This document shows positions 28,002 to 36,337 of a stretch of DNA of 64,000 bases, in pieces; position 1 is the first letter of the stretch; every line of letters begins with the position of its first letter. The position numbers were made by a program, and so were the translations under genes. Location: positions 182,628 to 246,627 of the forward strand of contig CAWVLT010000056.1 in the NCBI GenBank assembly GCA_963930185.1, read 5' to 3'. The DNA is from JAGZEG01 sp963930185. GTDB lineage: Bacteria; Actinomycetota; Coriobacteriia; Coriobacteriales; UMGS124. Under the pieces are notes generated by a model that was given only the letters and a program-made list of their open reading frames with translations, was not told the DNA's origin and did no database searches.

Positions 28002-28535
28002 TCATCGCAAGCCCAACATCTCTCCCATGCGCTGGGCGTCATGGGCACAGAAGGCGCGCGCAAGCCAGAGAGGGGTCGGCTCTTCGTGCTGGCTCGTGTC
28101 CTGCGCTGGGAAGTCAAGCAGATGGGCGCAAGCAAACGAGAACTGCAGCTCGAGCACCGTGGCGAGGTGCGCCATATCACCAACGAGGTAAGACTGGTAA
28201 GCCCTACTTGACATGAAGGACATGAAGTCGATGTCTATGGCGATGTCTTCGGGAAGGACGCTACCAACACGCGCGGAAGATGTTGGACGCGCTGCGAGCG
28301 CATCGTAGGTCGCATATCGAGAGGCTCCGGGCGCGCCATGCCCCGCCCCATCGCCCGCGCAGTCAGGACCACGGCCGCCAGGGCGGCGCGGGTCAGCCAT
28401 GTTCAGGCCGAACGCGCTGTCGATGAAATCGTAGACCACGGCCCGGTACCGCAGGAATCGCCCAGCGTCCTCATCGGGTTCCCACGCATCCGTCAGCGCG
28501 ACCTGCGCCCCGGTCCCAGCCGTGATCCCAGCCAT
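28002..28535 (-). CDS. TorD-like chaperone, stand-alone
   Basis: The 177-residue protein has PEDIAIDIDFMSFMSSRAYQ, matching the TorD P-x-x-I-A-x-E/D-x-x-F-M motif, then LATVLELQFSFACAHLLDF and AHDAQRMGEMLGL. The first ~100 residues are shorter than usual and include a Gly/Pro-rich insert, so the N-terminal half may be degenerate. GAGGAG precedes the ATG at 28535. No molybdoenzyme gene is adjacent; an unlinked client is likely. Confidence 0.6.
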   Translation of the reverse strand: MAGITAGTGAQVALTDAWEPDEDAGRFLRYRAVVYDFIDSAFGLNMADPRRPGGRGPDCAGDGAGHGAPGASRYATYDALAARPTSSARVGSVLPEDIAIDIDFMSFMSSRAYQSYLVGDMAHLATVLELQFSFACAHLLDFPAQDTSQHEEPTPLWLARAFCAHDAQRMGEMLGLR

Positions 28536-28753
28536 GGCTTGCTCCTCAGATCCGCCGGCACACCCTCCCGGTATGCTCGAGCTCGATATGCGAGGAATAC
28601 GTTATCACCATACCAGGGGCACACTTCGCTATTATCAGCCAGATTGTTAATACAAAATCGCCATTCCAATAGAGATGTCCCACCAGACAGTCTATTGCCC
28701 TGGAGCGCGGGAGACGTGGGATGCCTGCACACGATCACATCCGCCTGCCCGCA

Positions 28754-29746
28754 TCATCCTGCGTAGCCAGCCTCGATCTCATGAATGCGTGCGTTGAGCC
28801 AGCGATTCGTGGGGACGAGGATGCCGTGTCGCTCGGCGCGCTCGATGAGGACGCCGGAGAACTCGGCGACCTCCGAGGGACGTCCGGCAAGCCGATCCTG
28901 CGCCATCGACGGCATTCCTTTGGGGTCAAGCGTCGCGATGAGTTCCACCATGCCGGTGAGGTCGTCCTCGGTCAGGGGGATGCCCTCGGCGTTTGCGACG
29001 GCAACCACCTCGCGCATCGCGGAGACGAACGCGCGGAACTGCTCTCCCGCCTGATCGGACACGCTGCCATAGGTTCCGCCGAACACCATGCAGGTCTGGT
29101 TCACCCCCACGTTAAGCATGAACTTCGCCCAGAGACGGTGGAGGACGTCGGCCTCGACCACGTAAGGGATGCTCGCGCTCTCAAGAAACGCGGCGACCTC
29201 GGACACGACGGCGGGGTCGGTTCCCTGAGCGGCCACCCCGAAGCGCAGCTGGCCCATCTTGGAATATGTGAGGTCACTGCCCGTGCGGACGGCGTCCATA
29301 CCCTGCGCCACGCAGATGGGCAGGCGCTCCCATCCGTAGCGAGCGGCGATGCGCTCCTCGCTCGTGATGCCGTTGAGCAGCGACAAGACGCGCGTGCTCT
29401 CCCCCATCAGCGGAGCCATGAGGTCAAGCGCCTCGTCGAGCGCGCCGGACTTCACCGCGACGATCACGAGGTCGACCGGCCGGGCGTCGCAGGCGCGTAT
29501 GTTCGCAAACGAGCGCTCCTCGCCGTTGACGTGCACGACGTCGTGCTCGTGGCGCCGATAATGATCGTCATCCATCACGAAGCGCACGGCATCGGGCCCC
29601 AGCGCACGCACGATGGCGTCGGCATACATGAGGCCAAGCGCGCCCTTGCCAATGATGGCGACAGAGCGGATGAGGACGGCGCCAGCGTCCGCGCCACCCG
29701 CAGCAACACCAGCAGACTCCACGCCCATTGACGCCACGGTCATCAT
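28754..29746 (-). CDS. panE: 2-dehydropantoate 2-reductase (ketopantoate reductase) family
   Basis: The 330-residue protein has an N-terminal Rossmann fold with SVAIIGKGALGLMYADAI (G-x-G-x-x-G). The family's VDLVIVAVKSGALDEAL and SLLNGI segments follow, and the C-terminal helical domain has HRLWAKFMLNVGVNQ (Lys/Asn active-site region). It reduces ketopantoate to pantoate with NADPH in coenzyme A synthesis, but family members also act on other 2-oxoacids. It stands alone here. The start at 29746 follows GAGGGGG; an adjacent ATG at 29743 is equivalent. Confidence 0.85.
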   Translation of the reverse strand: MMTVASMGVESAGVAAGGADAGAVLIRSVAIIGKGALGLMYADAIVRALGPDAVRFVMDDDHYRRHEHDVVHVNGEERSFANIRACDARPVDLVIVAVKSGALDEALDLMAPLMGESTRVLSLLNGITSEERIAARYGWERLPICVAQGMDAVRTGSDLTYSKMGQLRFGVAAQGTDPAVVSEVAAFLESASIPYVVEADVLHRLWAKFMLNVGVNQTCMVFGGTYGSVSDQAGEQFRAFVSAMREVVAVANAEGIPLTEDDLTGMVELIATLDPKGMPSMAQDRLAGRPSEVAEFSGVLIERAERHGILVPTNRWLNARIHEIEAGYAG

Positions 29747-29808
29747 CAGAGCCCCCTCGTCAACCACTCGGAACAATCGTCAGGACATCGCCCATATCGG
29801 GGCGTCGC

Positions 29809-30069
29809 CTATAATGCCACAATGCCCTCTGACTTGAGTCGGTCCGACAGCCATGTCTTGATGAGCGCCTGTCTGTTGATCGCCAGCCTGCCCGCGCAGA
29901 CGTCCAACCCCTCGATCATCCAACTCGGCATGTCCACATTGACACGGCGGACCTCCCCTTCGCGATTTGGATGCGTCGCCTTCTCGAGGTCGAAATAGTC
30001 AACCACGTCTTCCCCGGCGTCGAAACGCCCTTCGAGATTAGCGCGCGTTGTCTTGCCTTCTCTCCTCAT
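29809..30069 (-). CDS. BrnA-like antitoxin
   Basis: The 86-residue protein has a ribbon-helix-helix C-terminus (RRVNVDMPSWMIEGLDVCAG, then INRQALIKTWLSDRLKSEG) typical of BrnA. The acidic N-terminal part contacts the toxin. Its start lies inside the 3' end of the toxin gene (32-base overlap), so they form a toxin-first operon. Confidence 0.82.
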   Translation of the reverse strand: MRREGKTTRANLEGRFDAGEDVVDYFDLEKATHPNREGEVRRVNVDMPSWMIEGLDVCAGRLAINRQALIKTWLSDRLKSEGIVAL

Positions 30070-30346
30070 ATGCCTCGATCTCCTTAGCTGTTGAACGCCG
30101 GACGGATATTATTCTTGTTGTCTGGCCGCGATCGGTCGCTATCGCGCTCCAGTGCTCGCCGGAAAGAAGGGCCACTAGCATGTATCTGCGCTCTCCCCTC
30201 CTGCGTGCGGGAACTCTCAGGCAGTCCAGATCAAGCCAGAGGGCCTGAGCCTCCTCGAAGTCAATGCCGTGCTTCTCAAGATTCGCCTCGCTCTTTTTCG
30301 GATCAAACGCAAACCGCTTCTTTTCGTTATACCCATAGGTATACAT
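30038..30346 (-). CDS. BrnT-like toxin
   Basis: The 102-residue protein has the BrnT signature FAFDPKKSEANLEKHGIDFE, then EEAQALWLD, and the closing IISVRRSTAKEIEAYEER. BrnT is a RelE-fold ribonuclease. The ATG at 30346 is used because the fold begins just after it, but GTG codons at 30361 and 30382 are also in frame. A palindrome (30335-30357) overlaps the ATG, so a longer or shorter form cannot be excluded. Confidence 0.82.
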   Translation of the reverse strand: MYTYGYNEKKRFAFDPKKSEANLEKHGIDFEEAQALWLDLDCLRVPARRRGERRYMLVALLSGEHWSAIATDRGQTTRIISVRRSTAKEIEAYEERRQDNAR

Positions 30347-30357
30347 CTTATACCTAT
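30335..30357. promoter_or_regulatory. Palindromic operator at the BrnT start
   Basis: Perfect 9-bp arms ATAGGTATA and TATACCTAT flank CATCT. The minus-strand TATAAG inside it could be a -10. The centre contains the ATG assigned to the toxin, so either translation or transcription start is blocked when the antitoxin complex binds. Confidence 0.6.
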
Positions 30358-30454
30358 TCACCCCTTGTTTGCCTCTTGACACCTTCGCTACCCACGTATC
30401 CGTGATCGAGCCCGTGAGCCCTTGTCAGAAACGCGTCAGACCCCCTCTTAACGC

Positions 30455-30492
30455 AGAGAGGGCCGCCCATTCGGGCGACCCTCTCTTTGTTT
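30455..30492. terminator. Strong hairpin between brnT-like and PNPOx-like genes
   Basis: AGAGAGGG (30455-30462) pairs with CCCTCTCT (30479-30486) around a second CGCCC/GGGCG stem. TTTGTTTC follows on the plus strand. The gene ending nearest is on the minus strand (30572), where the downstream run is only GTTAAG, so the orientation is uncertain. Confidence 0.6.
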
Positions 30493-30571
30493 CAGCTTGG
30501 CACTATCCTACAGCCGAATACTTGCCACCACAAGACCTACCACCACAAGGGCCGGGTGACCAACGCAGCGC

Positions 30572-31396
30572 CTACTCCTGAGGCACGTTGTAGACCTGAC
30601 GCACCGACTTGCCGAAGTACGGGCTCTGCGGGTCATACCACTCGGGACGCGCGGACTCCTCGGTGTTGTAGCGCCAGTTCAGCGAGTTCACGATGTACTC
30701 AACCGGCTCAATCTCGATCCAGTCGTTATACTCGAACAGCATGGCGATGCTCTGGTCCTGCTGGTCGGTGGGCATGGCCGCCCACGACTCGGCACCGTAG
30801 AGCGTCTCGAGATACGCCGCGGCTTTGTCGCGCGCGCCCTCCTCGTCCAGGCTCAGGAAACGCGCCGTGCCCTTGATCTGCACGCCATAGGAGTTGAAGT
30901 AGTCGTTGGAGTAGGCAACGTACTCCTCGGCCGGAATCTGGTAGTACCAGTACAGCACGACCTCGGGATTGTACTTGATGTGCTCGCACTTCTCGGTGCC
31001 CTTCTCGCTGGAGCACACCAGCTTGAGCGTATTGGGATCGAGCACAAACTCCACCTGGGAAAGGCCAGGGTGGTTGTTATAGCTCGTGGCGATGGCGTAC
31101 ATCTCGCGATACGAGTAGACCTCGTTGCCGTCCTCGTCAGTCTTGAGCGGCCAGCCCTTGAGATAGTCCAGGGCAAGCTCGCGGATCTCCTCCTGCGTGA
31201 GCTGCAGGGCCTCGTCGATGACCGTGGAGGCGCCGGTGATGGTGTCGGGCATCTCCTCGGCGGCACCCTCTTCGGCGGCGCCCTCCTCGCCCTCCTCGGC
31301 AATCGCCGGAACCGCAAGCCCCGCCGCAGTCAGGGCCGCCGTCGCGGCGGCACCAAAGGCGAACGTCCTGCGCGTCATCTTCTCGTTGGCGCTCAT
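30572..31396 (-). CDS. Tat-exported PNPOx-like (pyridoxamine-phosphate-oxidase fold) protein
   Basis: The 274-residue protein begins with a twin-arginine signal (MTRRTFAFGAAATAALTAAG), followed by a Glu/Ala-rich linker. The rest resembles the FMN-binding split-barrel fold (EMYAIATSYNNHPGLSQVEF, IKGTARFLSLDEEGARDKAA), without a recognisable cofactor motif. An exported flavin-binding or electron-transfer role is inferred from the Tat signal and the flavin reductase encoded just upstream on the same strand. AAGGAG precedes the ATG at 31396. Confidence 0.65.
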   Translation of the reverse strand: MSANEKMTRRTFAFGAAATAALTAAGLAVPAIAEEGEEGAAEEGAAEEMPDTITGASTVIDEALQLTQEEIRELALDYLKGWPLKTDEDGNEVYSYREMYAIATSYNNHPGLSQVEFVLDPNTLKLVCSSEKGTEKCEHIKYNPEVVLYWYYQIPAEEYVAYSNDYFNSYGVQIKGTARFLSLDEEGARDKAAAYLETLYGAESWAAMPTDQQDQSIAMLFEYNDWIEIEPVEYIVNSLNWRYNTEESARPEWYDPQSPYFGKSVRQVYNVPQE

Positions 31397-31528
31397 GGCA
31401 CACTCCTTCGCGTCATGGATCCCCTGTATGGCCCTCCCTGTGACCATGCTTTCAGTTTTGCTGAGTTAGGCTCGCGCGTCAATACTCCAGCGCACGAACA
31501 CGAACGGGAGCGGCGCAGACTGCATCAT

Positions 31529-31560
31529 TTCGGACATTTCATACAGCCAGAATGTCCGAA
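31529..31560. promoter_or_regulatory. Inverted repeat between FAD reductase and PNPOx-like genes
   Basis: TTCGGACATT (31529-31538) and AATGTCCGAA (31551-31560) are perfect arms with a 12-base spacer. It lies in the 251-bp gap upstream of the PNPOx-like gene and downstream of the reductase, so it may be an operator or the reductase's terminator. Confidence 0.45.
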
Positions 31561-31647
31561 TGCATGCAGCCTGCGCCTCGTTAGCGGGCTACTGGCCAAG
31601 CAAGCTACTAGCCGACCAGACCATCAGCCTTGCGAGCCATCCGCACG

Positions 31648-33822
31648 CTACTCCATCTCAGCCAGGATGGTCTCGGCCGCCTGCAGGCCATAGGCAAGTG
31701 CCTGGGTGTTGCCATTGCCGTAGTCACCGCCATCGAGAGCCTCGACCGAACCGGTGACCAGGCCAGCCGCATACAGGCCGGGGATGCTCGAGAGATCGGC
31801 GCGCAGCACGCGAGCCTCGGGGTCGATGCGCAGGCCGCCGAGCGGGATATAGGCGCCCGGCTCGATGCGCATGGCATACATCTTGCGATCGAGCTGCAGG
31901 TACGGCAGGTTCTTGCGCCCAAACTCGTCCTCACCCTCGCCCTGGGCCACGGCGTTGCTCGTCTCCAGCGTCGCTAGCAGATCGGGCATGTTGAGCTTCT
32001 CGGCCAGATCCTCAGCGTTCTCGTACTCCACGATATCCTGGTGATCGATAAGCCAGTAGTAGCTCAGGTCGTAGGTATCGCTGTCGTGGGCGAGCTCCCA
32101 GCCCAGCTCGTCAAAGACGTAGTAGAAGGCGCCGCCGTGCTTGGGATCCTTGCACTGACGCAGGTACTTCTTGTAGCTGGAGCTCTCGTCAACGAAGCGC
32201 TGACCATACGCGTTCACCAGGACGATCGGGATGTCGGTGGAGAAGAAGATCGTGTTGTTCTTGGAGTGGTACGCCTTGTTGGTGGAGGTCACGCCCAGAT
32301 CCATGCCAACCCAGTCGCCACCCACCTCCTTGGCCATATACAGGCCGTCGCCGGTGTTGGTTACCAGGGCGTTGACGTAGTAGTCCTCGTACTCGGGCAG
32401 GTACTCGTGGACCAGGTCGGGGTTGTGCATCCAACCGCCGGTGGCAAGCAGCACCGCCTTAGCGCTTACGTTATGGGTCACGCCATCCTCGCCCTCGGCG
32501 GTCAGGCCCACGACGCGGTCGCCATCGGTGGTGAGCTTGGTGGCAGACGTCGACAGGAACACCTCGCCGCCAGCCGCGCGAATGACTTCGACGTAGCGCT
32601 GGACGATGTCCGCCGGCTCGTTGTTCTGCTTGTAGTTCGCCCACGGGCTCGGGCCGAAGTAGATGTGCACCTGGCTGTACTTGCCATAAGGCGCGAAGCC
32701 AAAGCCCTCCTGGGTGATGAGCTTGTCGACCATCTCGCCGCTCTTGATGAGCATGGTGCGCATAAGCGGGATGTCGGGATTGTAGAAGGGGTTGTCCTCG
32801 GTGACGCTCGACTGCTTGTAGGCGATGATGTTGTCCATGGAGCGCACGTACTCGAACAGCGAGTCAGGGCCACCGTGAGAGTCAGCGTATGCCTTGTGAA
32901 CGATGGTGTCGGCCGTGAAGACCGTACCACCCGAGCACAGGAAGCTGGCACCATAGTAGGGCAGCTTCTCGTAGACGTGAACGATCTTGCCCGCCTTGGC
33001 GAGGTTATAGCCCGCCGTGAGGCCGGCAAGGCCCGCACCGACAATGGCGACATCGACGTCCTCGGCAACCTCGGTCTTCTCGACCTCCTTGGGCGGAACG
33101 GGAATCTCGAAGTCGATGGGATCGCCGCCAGCATTGGTAATTGCCTGGCGCACGGCCGAGAGGATGGCGTTCGAGGTAACGGTGGCGCCGGTCACGGCAT
33201 CGATCGAGACACTCTGGTTCTCGACGATGAGACCAGGGATGGTATTCTCGGCGGCATCAGAGAGGTGCCGGGTTTCATCGCTGCTGATGACCTGGACGTC
33301 AGCAATCTTGCCATCCTTAAAGGTGGTGGAAACGCGCACGTAGCTCAGCATGCCCAGCGCGCGCGTGACATAGCGCCCGTCCTGCACCACCTTGGTTCCG
33401 GCCTCCTCGCCGCTGGCCTGGCGCAGAGCCGCCGAGACAGCGCGCTTGATGGCGTCGGAGGTAACGGTTGCGCCGGCCGTACCGTCAACCTCGACAGAGT
33501 TCGCCTCGACGATCCTAGGCGGAACCTCCTCGAGCGCGATGCTGCCGATGCCCGCGGTCTCATTTGGGCCCTCGGCAACGACCGAAAGGATGGAGGTCTC
33601 ATCAACCTCAACCGTAACCGTGACCTGCCCACCATTGCCCTGCGTAGTGCCCGTATAGCTGCCCGGCGTATAGGACCCGCCGGCAGCAGGCGCATCCGCC
33701 GCGGCAGAGGTCGCCTCTTCGGCATGTGCCGCGCGAGCGCCTGAGGCGGCCGCGGCGGCGATCCCCGCGCCGGCCACGGCTGCACCCTGAATGAAGCTCC
33801 TCCTGCTGACGTTCTCGAGCAT
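31648..33822 (-). CDS. Tat-exported flavin reductase with two FMN-bind domains and FAD domain
   Basis: The 724-residue protein has a Tat signal (NVSRRSFIQGAAVAGAG). Two successive FMN-bind domains carry the flavinylation motifs TAGATVTS (first) and VTGATVTS (second). The FAD domain has VAIVGAGLAGLTAGYNLAKAG and closes with GLYAAGLVTGSVEALDGG. Two covalent FMNs could form a short wire from membrane quinol donors to FAD. It is divergent from the histidine kinase, and a TTAA-N7-TTAA site lies 115 bases upstream. The start at 33822 follows AAAGGGG. Confidence 0.92.
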   Translation of the reverse strand: MLENVSRRSFIQGAAVAGAGIAAAAASGARAAHAEEATSAAADAPAAGGSYTPGSYTGTTQGNGGQVTVTVEVDETSILSVVAEGPNETAGIGSIALEEVPPRIVEANSVEVDGTAGATVTSDAIKRAVSAALRQASGEEAGTKVVQDGRYVTRALGMLSYVRVSTTFKDGKIADVQVISSDETRHLSDAAENTIPGLIVENQSVSIDAVTGATVTSNAILSAVRQAITNAGGDPIDFEIPVPPKEVEKTEVAEDVDVAIVGAGLAGLTAGYNLAKAGKIVHVYEKLPYYGASFLCSGGTVFTADTIVHKAYADSHGGPDSLFEYVRSMDNIIAYKQSSVTEDNPFYNPDIPLMRTMLIKSGEMVDKLITQEGFGFAPYGKYSQVHIYFGPSPWANYKQNNEPADIVQRYVEVIRAAGGEVFLSTSATKLTTDGDRVVGLTAEGEDGVTHNVSAKAVLLATGGWMHNPDLVHEYLPEYEDYYVNALVTNTGDGLYMAKEVGGDWVGMDLGVTSTNKAYHSKNNTIFFSTDIPIVLVNAYGQRFVDESSSYKKYLRQCKDPKHGGAFYYVFDELGWELAHDSDTYDLSYYWLIDHQDIVEYENAEDLAEKLNMPDLLATLETSNAVAQGEGEDEFGRKNLPYLQLDRKMYAMRIEPGAYIPLGGLRIDPEARVLRADLSSIPGLYAAGLVTGSVEALDGGDYGNGNTQALAYGLQAAETILAEME

Positions 33823-33936
33823 GGTGATACCCCTTTCTGATCGCCATGTAGCATGGACGGGCACGGCGTGTGCCCATCCAGAGCACCCGGCCCGACTCTT
33901 CGTCACCCACGTTACAGGGGCGTTGTCCGCCCGTCC

Positions 33937-33953
33937 CTTAACGGTTCATTAAG
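33937..33953. promoter_or_regulatory. Response-regulator site 1 (TTAA-N7-TTAA)
   Basis: CTTAACGGTTCATTAAG has two TTAA boxes 11 bases apart, the spacing used by OmpR/PhoB-type regulators. It lies between the divergent reductase (33822) and histidine kinase genes and shares most positions with the sites at 34073 and 36126. Confidence 0.55.
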
Positions 33954-34072
33954 CTTTTCCCTGACAGGCGGTTGCCGGCCTTGCCCTCTGCTCATTTCTT
34001 GCCGGCAGGTGCGACAAGACCTTGTGTTTTGGCAGTCCACAGGCGATCCCTCTCCTATCGAGGCCGCATTCT

Positions 34073-34089
34073 CTTAAGGAAGTTTTAAT
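34073..34089. promoter_or_regulatory. Response-regulator site 2 (TTAA-N7-TTAA)
   Basis: CTTAAGGAAGTTTTAAT has TTAA boxes at 34074-34077 and 34085-34088. It overlaps the ribosome-binding site and ATG of the longer kinase start. This favours either translational interference or use of the later start at 34181. Confidence 0.45.
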
Positions 34090-36130
34090 GCACCCGCCTC
34101 GCCTCCGGACAATTCCGTATGAGAAGCTATTGACGCTAAGCGTCCCGAGCAGGGAAACGGCAAGAGGCCTGGAGAGCATCATGGCGAGACGGATCATCAT
34201 TAGGGGCAACATCCTGCGATACGCACGGCCAGCAGCGATCCTTGTCGCGTCCATCGTCTTGGCGATAGTCGCCTTCGTCGTCCTCAGCGCCTCGCAGCCG
34301 CGTGTAACAAACGGTCAGCCCGTTTCGACAGATGACGGGACCTACGCCGTGACCGGCGTGGCCTACGACGCGGCCCTTGGCGCCCATACGGCGACTCTGC
34401 TCTTCGATGCCTCGGCCATAGGGGAACGCGAATACGCAGTCGCCATCGTTCAATCGGCGCAAAACCAGCTGAGCGTGCTAGCGAACGGCACAGAGCTCAC
34501 ACGCAAGGAGGGCCACCTCTCGGAGTCGCGCCAGATCGCGATCTTTGACCTACCGCCGACCACCGACATCTTCCTTGAGGTACGCACGGTCAACTGGTCG
34601 GGATCGGACACCATATACGTGGGGTCAATCGACTCCCTGCACCAGTCGTTCTTCCTGCTGAATTCCGGGTTCAGGACATGTGCCCTCACCATGCTCGTGG
34701 TGATGATCTTCTACGCGCTGTCGCTGTTCTTCGCCAAGCGCAGCGAGACGTACCTGATGCCCTTCGTGGCATATGCAGCGTTCCTCGTGGTGTGGATCGC
34801 AATCGCCAACACGCCAAGCCCTGGCTTCTTTGCCTCTCGCATGCTCAATCTGCTGCAGATATGCGGGCATTTCTACGTTGCTTACATCCCCTCGGCCATC
34901 TGCATCCTACTCATCGGGCTCAAGCCGAACTCGCGACTGTGGCCACTGCTGCGCTGGTACAGCCTGCTGTTCATTCCCATGGGGCTCGGCGTCCTAGCGT
35001 ACGTCACCAACTTCGGCATCGTGATGACCATAGCAACCACCCTGTGCCTTGCCGCCGCGGGGTTCGTCCTCGTCAGGGGCTCGGCAAACAAAACACACTA
35101 CGACCTGGCACTGCTCGTGGGCTTTGGCATCACCATGGGATTCAAGCTCGCGGCCATCCTCGTGGACGTGGGCCTACTCGAGGACGGCGTCATCCTCTAT
35201 GCCATGCGCAAGGCGCGCTTCCTGAACGTCCCCATCGTCATGTGCATCATGCTGCACCTCAACCATATGTTTGCCCAGAACTTCCGCAAGACCGAAGAGC
35301 TCAACGCCACGCTCGAGGAGATGGTGCGCCAGCGTACGGAGAATCTGGAACGCCAACAGAGCATGCGCCAGGGCATGATGGTGAACATCTTCCACGACCT
35401 GCGCGGGCCGCTCTTCACGATCCAGAAGTGCGTGGAGGCCCTGTCCATCAGCCGAGATGACCCCGGGGCGCACGGCGCGGGCGGCGGGGACCGGATGATC
35501 GTCGACATCCTGCAGGATCGCACCCAGTTTCTTTCGCATCTGACCGAGGACCTGTTCACGGCGGCCAAGCTCGAGGACGACGACTGCCTGCTAGCCGAGG
35601 ATCCCGTTGACCTGTGCGACGAGATGTCGCAGGTGATCCAGGCGTGCGGGCCGCTCGCCGCCGAGCGACAGGTGCACCTGAGGCTTCGCACGGACGACGA
35701 TTCCTCTGCGGCCGAGGAGCATGCCCTGCTGACGTGGGGCGACCGCTCGTATTTGTCACGTGCCTTTGAGAACCTGCTCGCCAACGCCCTGCAGCATGCC
35801 CCGGCCGGGAGCGAGGTCCTCGTGCGCATTGGCCGACAGGGCGATCAGGCATGCGTGTCAGTCCACAACTGGGGGGATGCAATATCGCCCAAAGAACAGG
35901 AGCACATCTTTGAGCGCTACTACCAGCGCAACGAGAAAGCGCCGAAGGGCTCCTCGGGCATTGGGCTATCGATCGTGCAGGCAGTGGCACAGCGCCACCG
36001 CGGATCGGTGGGCCTGACGAGCGACGGGCAGGCCGGTACCACGTTCACCATGCGGCTGCCGGTCTACGAGCCCGACGACAACCGACCGCACCCCGACCTC
36101 CCGCAGAGCCCGGCTCCGGCAACGTCTTAA
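34088..36130 (+). CDS. Sensor histidine kinase with 7TMR-like sensor region
   Basis: The 680-residue kinase has a first membrane segment (AAILVASIVLAIVAFVVLSA), an exported domain of about 130 residues, seven further membrane helices resembling 7TMR-DISM, and a coiled coil (EELNATLEEMVRQRTENLER). The kinase core has H-box IFHDLRGPL, N-box NLLANALQHA and G-box SSGIGLSIVQAVAQRH. Its partner is probably the OmpR-type regulator at 38040, separated from it by a flavin reductase gene. The start at 34088 has AAGGAAG; the ATG at 34181 with GGAGAG is a good alternative. Confidence 0.88.
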   Translation: MHPPRLRTIPYEKLLTLSVPSRETARGLESIMARRIIIRGNILRYARPAAILVASIVLAIVAFVVLSASQPRVTNGQPVSTDDGTYAVTGVAYDAALGAHTATLLFDASAIGEREYAVAIVQSAQNQLSVLANGTELTRKEGHLSESRQIAIFDLPPTTDIFLEVRTVNWSGSDTIYVGSIDSLHQSFFLLNSGFRTCALTMLVVMIFYALSLFFAKRSETYLMPFVAYAAFLVVWIAIANTPSPGFFASRMLNLLQICGHFYVAYIPSAICILLIGLKPNSRLWPLLRWYSLLFIPMGLGVLAYVTNFGIVMTIATTLCLAAAGFVLVRGSANKTHYDLALLVGFGITMGFKLAAILVDVGLLEDGVILYAMRKARFLNVPIVMCIMLHLNHMFAQNFRKTEELNATLEEMVRQRTENLERQQSMRQGMMVNIFHDLRGPLFTIQKCVEALSISRDDPGAHGAGGGDRMIVDILQDRTQFLSHLTEDLFTAAKLEDDDCLLAEDPVDLCDEMSQVIQACGPLAAERQVHLRLRTDDDSSAAEEHALLTWGDRSYLSRAFENLLANALQHAPAGSEVLVRIGRQGDQACVSVHNWGDAISPKEQEHIFERYYQRNEKAPKGSSGIGLSIVQAVAQRHRGSVGLTSDGQAGTTFTMRLPVYEPDDNRPHPDLPQSPAPATS

Positions 36131-36142
36131 TTGTTCCTTAAT
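36126..36142. promoter_or_regulatory. Response-regulator site 3 (TTAA-N7-TTAA)
   Basis: CTTAATTGTTCCTTAAT overlaps the kinase stop codon. Its two TTAA boxes (36127, 36138) are 11 bases apart, and the site is 196 bases upstream of the flavin reductase start at 36338. Confidence 0.55.
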
Positions 36143-36337
36143 AAGCGCAGACGCGGGACATCTGCCCCCAGCCGTCTGATAAGGTGATTGCGAGGCGGCG
36201 GCACACAACGCGCACGAGGCGCATGCGATGCAAGGCCACCGACACCCCGCGCGAGCCGGGGACAACGCTCGTGAATTGCCTGCCTACACACCAGGGGCGT
36301 GGTCATTGGGGGCACCCCGCAAACAAAGGAGGAACAC

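Noticed and set aside
30505..30555. Two CCACCACAAG direct repeats
   Set aside because: Short, only two copies, no symmetrical partner or gene feature; likely chance.
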